The notes beneath the pieces were generated by a model. The model searched no databases. It saw nothing but the letters and a program-made list of their open reading frames with translations, and was not told the origin of the DNA. From Lojkania enalia (taxonomy: Eukaryota > Ascomycota > Dothideomycetes > Pleosporales), in the NCBI GenBank assembly GCA_010094045.1, contig ML986727.1:33189-97188 (forward strand): a stretch of 64,000 bases of DNA. Reading direction: 5' to 3'. Shown one piece after another: positions 58,138 through 64,000 of this stretch (its first letter is position 1; every line of letters starts with the position of its first letter). The translations under genes were made by a program, and so were the position numbers.

Positions 58138-58641
58138 GACGGCGGAGTTGGATTGGCGATACCTAGGTAGGGGGGAAATTGTCTTGCCTGCGCTGCGCGA
58201 GTGAGGAAGTTCGCGCTGCAGGCCAAGCCAGGGCCGGCGAAATTAGCAGGAAAGCGCCCCTGCCCGGCTCCTGCCCGCTGCTGCATTGCTCCTGCCCAGC
58301 TCCTGCCTAGTTCCTGCCGGGCTCCTGTCTGGCTCCTGCCTCGCTCCTGCCTGCCCCTCGATTGGCGGCGGTGCGGCGGGCGCACGCACCCAAAACGTCA
58401 TGCGCCACCCGCCAGCTGCACATCTCCAGGACGCTTGCCCGGCTGCCCCCTCCCCTAGCACCATCTGCTGGCCAGGCTTGCTGCACGCGACAGGAAGGTG
58501 AATTATTTGCCTCTGCCTCCCCCGGGCTGTTCACGACACGCACGCGCACTCTGACCGGCTATAACCTGTTTGCCCCCTCCCCCAGATGCTCCGCAGGTTG
58601 ACGCCGCCGCTCTCCTCCGTCTTTGAGCTCCAGCTGCGCGA
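58138..58641. promoter_or_regulatory. Shared promoter region of SPF27 and ceramidase genes
   Basis: 504 bp between two divergent start codons. It is unusually GC-rich for the window. Its centre holds a degenerate CTCCTGCC repeat (see separate entry). A TATA box is not evident on either side. Confidence 0.55.
58256..58360 (+). repeat. Degenerate CTCCTGCC short repeat array
   Basis: CTCCTGCC or near copies occur about eight to nine times with 10-11 bp spacing (GGCTCCTGCC, AGCTCCTGCC, CGCTCCTGCC and others). The array is pyrimidine-rich on the plus strand. Open frames through it on both strands are compositional accidents. Confidence 0.85.
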
Positions 58642-60968
58642 ATGGCACGCTCACATATCGCGGTAGCCGTCGGCGCCGCCTTCACTGCTGCTCTCATCAT
58701 CTCCCAGTTGATCATCAATCTGGGCTTCCCGAGCGTCGACTTCTGGCACTGGAGACTGGATCAGACGTATAGCGGGACCCAGCAAACCCATTTCTTCAGC
58801 GAGAAGCAGGCCGGCGAGCCCCAGGATGATCCCTCGCAATATCTGATTGGAGTGGGCAAGGCCGATATCACAGGGTGGGCTCCACGACTCTTTGGTCAAT
58901 TATCGTTTCAAGCGGGATGAGTGCTAATGTGGTGTGTAGGCCGGTTGTCGAGCTCAATCTGATGGGCTACGCAAACACTTCCCAAGTCGGGACTGGGCTC
59001 CGCCAGCGCCTCTACTCACGTGCCTTCATCATAGGAAGTCCTAGCGACCCTAGTGACCGCATCATATACATGGTCCTAGATACGCAGTCTGGGGACACTG
59101 CCATCAGAAACGGTATCGTAGAGGGCCTCAAGGGCATGGGATCTGCCTACTCCATATACACGCAGAAGAACGTGGCTGTAACAGGCACACACAGTCATGC
59201 AGGCCCGGGCGCCTGGCTGAACTATCTGCTGCCGCAGATCACGAGTTTGGGATTCGATAAGCAGAGTTACCAGGCTATCGTGGACGGAGCATTGCTATCC
59301 ATTAAGAGGGCCCACGAGGGTCTAACGATTGGGACAGTAAGCGCGGGATCTGCTAAGGTCTCGGATGCAAATATCAACCGCAGCCTTTACGCATATCTCG
59401 CAAACCCGCAAGAGGAAAGAGACAGGTATCCAGACGATGTGGACAAAACAATGACCTTGCTGAAATTCACAAGAGCGAGTGACGGCAAGGTTATCGGCGT
59501 CCTGAACTGGTTTGCCGTGCATGGGACGTCGCTCCTTGGGAATCAGACCATTGTTGCTGCGGATAATAAGGGTGTCGCCGCCTACCTGTTTGAGAAAGAA
59601 ATGGCCTCAAGCTCAGATGCCGCTCCGGGCTTCGTGGCTGGATTCTCGCAGGCGAACGTTGGCGACACAACTCCCAATGTCCTTGGCGCTTGGTGTGAGG
59701 ATGGCTCGAATCAGCAATGCAGGTTTGAAGACAGCACTTGTGGGAACAAGAGTCAGGACTGCCATGGTAGGGGGCCATATTTCGGTTTAAACGATGGAGG
59801 AGCCAAATCCTGCTATGAAATCGGCAAACGCCAATCCGATGGCGCCCTCGGAATTATCTCATCTGACCAGTTCACCACAATATCAGGAAACGTGCGATCG
59901 TTCCATACATTTGTAGATTTTTCAAACTACACGTTCACCCTCAAAAACGGCACAACCGTTCGTACTTGCCCAGCAGCCCTAGGCAACTCCTTCGCAGCAG
60001 GAACGTCCGACGGCCCCGGCGCCTTTGACTTCGTGCAAAACGATCCCGGCGCTCCCAACAATCCGTTTTGGAATATCGTTGGCTCCGCTATTGCTCCTCC
60101 CAGCCCCTCGCAAATAAGGTGTCAATATCCAAAACCAATCCTCTTAAATGTGGGAGAGGCAAAGGTCCCCTATGATTGGTCGCCCAACATCGTGGACATC
60201 CAAGTCCTGCGTGTTGGCCAATTTATTATCATCGTTTCGCCCGGTGAAGCGACCACTATGTCTGGAAGAAGGTGGAGAGAAGCCGTATACAATGCTGCAA
60301 TCTCTACGAATATTGTCTCTCAGGCCACACCTCCGATTGTGGTGCTAGGTGGTCCAGCAAATAGCTACACGCACTATATTACTACCGAAGAAGAATATGG
60401 AATCCAAAGATACGAAGGCGCTTCAACACTACATGGCCCACATACTCTTAACGCCTACATTAACTCCACTTTAGGATTACTTCCCTACTTATCAGACGAT
60501 TCGACAACGACATCCCCGCCTGGCCCCTCACCTCCAGATAATCGCAATCGCAGTATCAGTCTTATTACAGGCGTGGTATATGATGGGGCCCCTATCGGCA
60601 AGAAATTCGGACAAGTGACCACAGACGTCAATTCCTCGTACCCGCACGGTGCCCTCGTAAGCGCAACATTTGTGGGTGCGAACCCCAGGAACAATCTCCG
60701 TCTCGAGGGCACATTTGCTGCTATCGAGCAGTCGCAGGGTGACGGAACGTGGACGCAAGTGAAGAACGACGCGGACTGGGAGTTGGTGTATGAGTGGAAA
60801 CGGACAAATGGGTTGACGGGTTACTCGGATGTTAAGATTACCTGGGATACGGGGATCTCTGAGCCAGCGTCGGGGAGTTATAGGATCAGGTATTATGGGG
60901 ACTCGAAGGCGGTCGGGGGCAAGATTACGGCTTTTGAGGGGGCCAGTGGGGTATTCAATATTGCATAG
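58642..60968 (+). CDS. Neutral/alkaline ceramidase
   Basis: Two exons, 58642-58874 and 58940-60968 (65-bp intron), give 753 aa, as expected for neutral ceramidases. The N-terminus has a signal-anchor (AFTAALIISQLIINLGF). The catalytic domain runs from YLIGVGKADITGPVVELNLM (across the splice) through AFIIG, TGTHSHAGPGAWL with the HxH zinc ligands, WFAVHGTSL with another His, and NVGDTTPNVLGAWCEDGSNQ. In characterised ceramidases the nucleophile is the Ser of GDxSPN; here it is Thr (codon ACT). CNRPPGP-type linker and a beta-rich C-terminal domain (from about residue 600) with YDGAPIGKKFGQV and SGSYRIRYYGD follow. The enzyme hydrolyses ceramide to sphingosine and fatty acid at membranes or outside the cell. 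No stops or frameshifts; whether Thr supports catalysis is open. Confidence 0.9.
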
Positions 60969-61775
60969 ATAAGAGGTTATGGTAGGCGTTCGGTTAGGTG
61001 TATCATACATCAGTGATGGATTTTACTTTTCTGTTTTCTAGGACTCCTCTTATATATTGGTGGCTACAGTGAAAATGGAATGTTTTGAATCGAGATATAA
61101 GGAACTGTATGGCTAGCATGAGGATTTAGATGCATCTATTCTACTACCCTACTATCAACATTCTTCGTCATGTCTTTGTATTTTTATACTTAAGTCCTAC
61201 GGTTCTCGTTCCTCCCTTAGCACCCTATTCTCTATACTCAGATTTCGATGGGCTGGAAGGGTCTTAGAAGATGTTATTGGAATATGTGTGTTATCTAGAG
61301 TGTTGGAGAGGATGTTTTTACTAGATATGTCACAAATTCAGTTAATCTAGCGGGTATTACAGTGCAACACTCCTAATGGCCAGGCTCCGTTCTACGATCA
61401 AAGGATATATCATCGTGCGCATTGTATAGAGAATGCGTGCTGGAGAGCTAGGGGTGCTCACAGTGGACGTTCCATCCTAAGAATAGAAAAAATGGTCCAT
61501 ATCAAGCAATTCAAAGTAGAGATTGAAACGTTCATGTCTCGTCATATCCGAAGGAAGGGTATTTATCAAAACTCAAAACGTCCAAATCTCATCATATGTA
61601 AAGGGAGGGTATTTCCAGGTCCCCCGCCCCGCAGAGACTTCATCATCAAATGATTGCGAATCAACCAGTTCCATCCTCGCGCTCGCCTACACAACGGACC
61701 TTCCACACTAGGTACATCCATCTCCCGACATCGATGTCTAGCCAAAATCTACCAGAAACCGGCTCTTCCACTCCC
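60969..61775. other. Intergenic (convergent 3' ends)
   Basis: Between the convergent ceramidase and sugar transporter genes. No gene recognised. Confidence 0.5.
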
Positions 61776-63651
61776 TTAGCCAGACTTGCCTAAAAATGAA
61801 CTCCCGTTGCTAGCCTTCTCATCGCCGTTCTCCATCCTTACCGCCTCGCTCATAGATTCGCGCTTGACACCTCCCTGGCCCGCAACGCTCTGGCGCCGGA
61901 TCTCGTGCTCATCGGTCTCCTCGTAGTTGATAAGAACCTCACCGTGCTTTCCGTAGCGGCGGGGCTCATTGCGGGCGACGCTGACGAGCTGGAAGACGTT
62001 CTTGGTCTTGTGGAAGATGGTGTCCATTTCCTCCAGGGAGCGGTACGCAGTTTCGGGGTAGAAGAAGTAGACGACAGGGACGATGAAGGCGTTGATGACG
62101 GCGAAGATTATGTAGGTCTGGTAGCCGATGCTCTCGAAGGCGACTGGCGTGACCATGACGACCATGAACTAGATACGCATGTCAATATGTCGTCGAGGTG
62201 AAAGAGAGGCCTGAAGTGACTCACGTTGAAGGCCCAGTTAGCGGATGTACTGAGGGCGTTTGCGGGCGCTCGGATTCGTAGAGGCACGATTTCTGCAGGA
62301 TATAGCCAGGACATTCCGAGCCAGCCGATAGCGAAGAAGGTGTTGAAGATAAACAGGAACGCCGCAGCAACGATACCAGGCGCAGTTCCGGTGATGGAGG
62401 TAGTACCGGCAAGGACAGCCATAGAACCGGCCATGCCTGCAGCACCGAACAACATGAGCGATCGACGACCGAACTTTTCGATCGTGAAGACGGCAATCCA
62501 GGAGGCAAGGAAGTACTCGGTTCCGTTGGCTGCAGCAAGGATACGAGAGGTGAAGCCATCGAGGCCGATGTACTGTTCGTAGATAGTGGCGGCGTAGTAT
62601 GTGATGAGATTGATACCAGAAATCTGTTGGAATACCTGGTTGACGTATGCGAGGACAACGCGATGGAAGTGGCGATTCTCGTCGTTGGTGAAGAGGTCCT
62701 TGAAGCTAGTATTGGAGGCTTCGATGACTGTGTCCTTGATTGCAGTGAACTCGGAATGGATGTATGGGTCGTCGCTGAAAGGATGTTAGCCACCGTGAAT
62801 TTTAATTCCCTGGCTTGACTTACACTGGCAGGTCGCTCAGAGCAGCAAGGACCTCCGTTGCCTCCTGTTCTTTGCCCTTGAGGATAAGCCATCTAGGGGA
62901 CTCGGGGAGCTCCAGAATGAACACTAGGATAATAAGTGCAAAGAAGATCTGGAAGCCAATAGGGAAGCGCCAGGAGATTGTGCTTGGTTCCAAGAAAGAG
63001 AAGCCAAAGTCGATCCAGTAGGAGAGACAGATACCGCCAGTGATCAAGGCGCCCTCAATCATGACCATCATGCCTCGTCGATGTGCTTTGCAGGTTTCAC
63101 TCTGCCATGTCGGAACGGTCGAGGTGTTCATGCCGTTTCCAATACCTAAGTGTTATTAGCTCATGCAGTTCGTCTAATCAGAGGCACAAGGAACCTACCT
63201 GTAATGATCCGCCCGATAATGAAATGATCAAGACCAAAAGCACTACATTGCAACGCGGCGCCGACAACCATAATCGATGAGCCGAGGAAGATGGTCTTGC
63301 GTCGACCAAGCCAATCGCCAATTTTTATACACATAATGGCGCCAACGAAACAGCCAACGTTGTACGAAGCCACTGAAATTCCCTGAATCGTCGATGTATG
63401 GCCTCTGTCCTCTGGAGCGGCCCCTTCAACATCAATTTCCGGGAATGTTCGCGTGAACGATGGGAGGGTTAACAGCCCGCCCATAACACCCTGGTCATAT
63501 CCGAATAGCCTGGCAAAACGTTAGGCTTAGCCGAAACGCAGGATGAGAAAAGAGACACGCACAGGAAATCGAAACCAGCAATGATACTGACGGCGATATT
63601 CAACTTCGAGCCCCTGAGCCCGAGGAAGCGCTTGCCAAAAAGCGCAACCAT
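61776..63651 (-). CDS. MFS sugar transporter (sugar porter family)
   Basis: Five exons, 63651-63563, 63509-63199, 63145-62824, 62774-62225 and 62168-61776, with introns of 53, 53, 49 and 56 bp, give 554 aa, standard for fungal sugar porters. Signatures in order: FDFLLFGYDQGVMGGLL across splice 1, IGDWLGRRKTIFLGS (GRR motif), IGNGMNTSTVPTWQSE, ELPESPRWLILKG (PESPR motif), QQISGINLITYYAATIYE, FGRRSLMLFG, IGWLGMSWLYPAEIVPLRIR, and YPETAYRSLEEMD (PETK-like motif). The C-terminal tail is polar. It imports a hexose or related sugar by proton symport at the plasma membrane; the sugar cannot be named. All motifs are intact, so it is likely functional. Confidence 0.93.
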
Positions 63652-64000
63652 GATGAAGTGTAGTAGGGTCTTATGACTTCAAACACTAGTATTGATATCT
63701 CAACGACAACGGAACAACAAATTAATGTCTGATCGGAGAGAGAGAGGGCAAGACGAGAGTAGGGGAAGAAGGCGTCCTGAAGGACCAGCTGCATCCCTCC
63801 AAGGCGAGAAACAAGATAGTTAAATACTCAATCCCAACCCGTCTACCGCCTCCCCCATCAGCACTGCTCCACAAAACTCTCATCTAGCGCGCAACCATCA
63901 ACCCTCCCTCGCCGGTAGCCCAAGACCCACCGACCACGCCAAAGTCTCCGCAAACTCGCCTGATACCCCAATGAAGGGGCCCCGTTTCCCGCAACCACAG
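63652..64000. other. Upstream region of the sugar transporter
   Basis: 5' flank of a minus-strand gene. An open frame at 63600-63794 merely extends into it. Nothing else recognised. Confidence 0.4.

Noticed and set aside
58128..58601. Several Pro/Arg/Gly-rich open frames on both strands
   Set aside because: Produced by the CTCCTGCC repeat and high GC content; no homology-like features.

Overview
The window looks like a piece of a filamentous ascomycete (Pezizomycotina) nuclear genome. The genes have short GT-AG introns, mostly 44-96 bp, many with CTAAC/CTGAC-like branch sites. They encode fungal families: arylsulfotransferase, DHA2 and sugar-porter MFS transporters, a SPF27 splicing factor, neutral ceramidase and secreted fungal-only proteins. 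The DNA alternates sharply between normal-composition gene islands and extremely AT-rich blocks (about 1-8700, 23880-28860 and 37190-45070). In those blocks transposon reading frames are full of TAA/TAG codons where CAA/CAG is expected, and repeat pairs differ almost only by transitions. This is the signature of repeat-induced point mutation (RIP). I cannot name the species.

Region by region: 1-9560 is a transposon graveyard. It holds a Ty3/Gypsy chromovirus whose gag is split by a complete 1.85-kb Fot1/pogo element with 42-bp inverted repeats, followed by two Fot1 relics on the minus strand. 9560-22900 is a gene island: an esterase relic, an MDR oxidoreductase, a GPI-type cysteine-rich surface protein, a small membrane protein, a secreted fungal-only protein, an arylsulfotransferase, a solo LTR and a broken BTB gene. 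22905-29926 is a Fot1-family element carrying a complete Copia element (171-bp LTRs) and a 149-bp solo LTR inside it. 30087-36588 is a run of secondary-metabolism-type enzymes on one strand: a carboxylesterase with nonsense codons, an FAD monooxygenase, and a P450 whose 5' end is cut off by a Fot1-type element. 36589-45070 is a second nest: a Fot1 relic, a minisatellite, then another Fot1 relic split by a complete 7.06-kb Gypsy element. 45070-64000 is a gene island with two fungal-only hypothetical proteins, a DHA2 MFS transporter, a solo LTR, a DJ-1/PfpI protein, an SDR, SPF27, ceramidase and a sugar transporter.

How it fits together: SPF27 (core splicing) and ceramidase are transcribed divergently from a shared GC-rich repeat-bearing promoter. 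The 30-36.6 kb enzymes look like the remains of a small metabolic cluster being eroded next to transposons. The other genes do not form an obvious pathway.

I did not find a clearly new molecular system. The best second-look items are the ordered, target-site-verified nested insertions, the shared AAGCGAG-type subterminal repeats of several Fot1 families, the sparing of the Copia LTRs from RIP, and active-site substitutions in ceramidase and the FAD monooxygenase. All exon structures are manual splice predictions checked for reading-frame consistency only.
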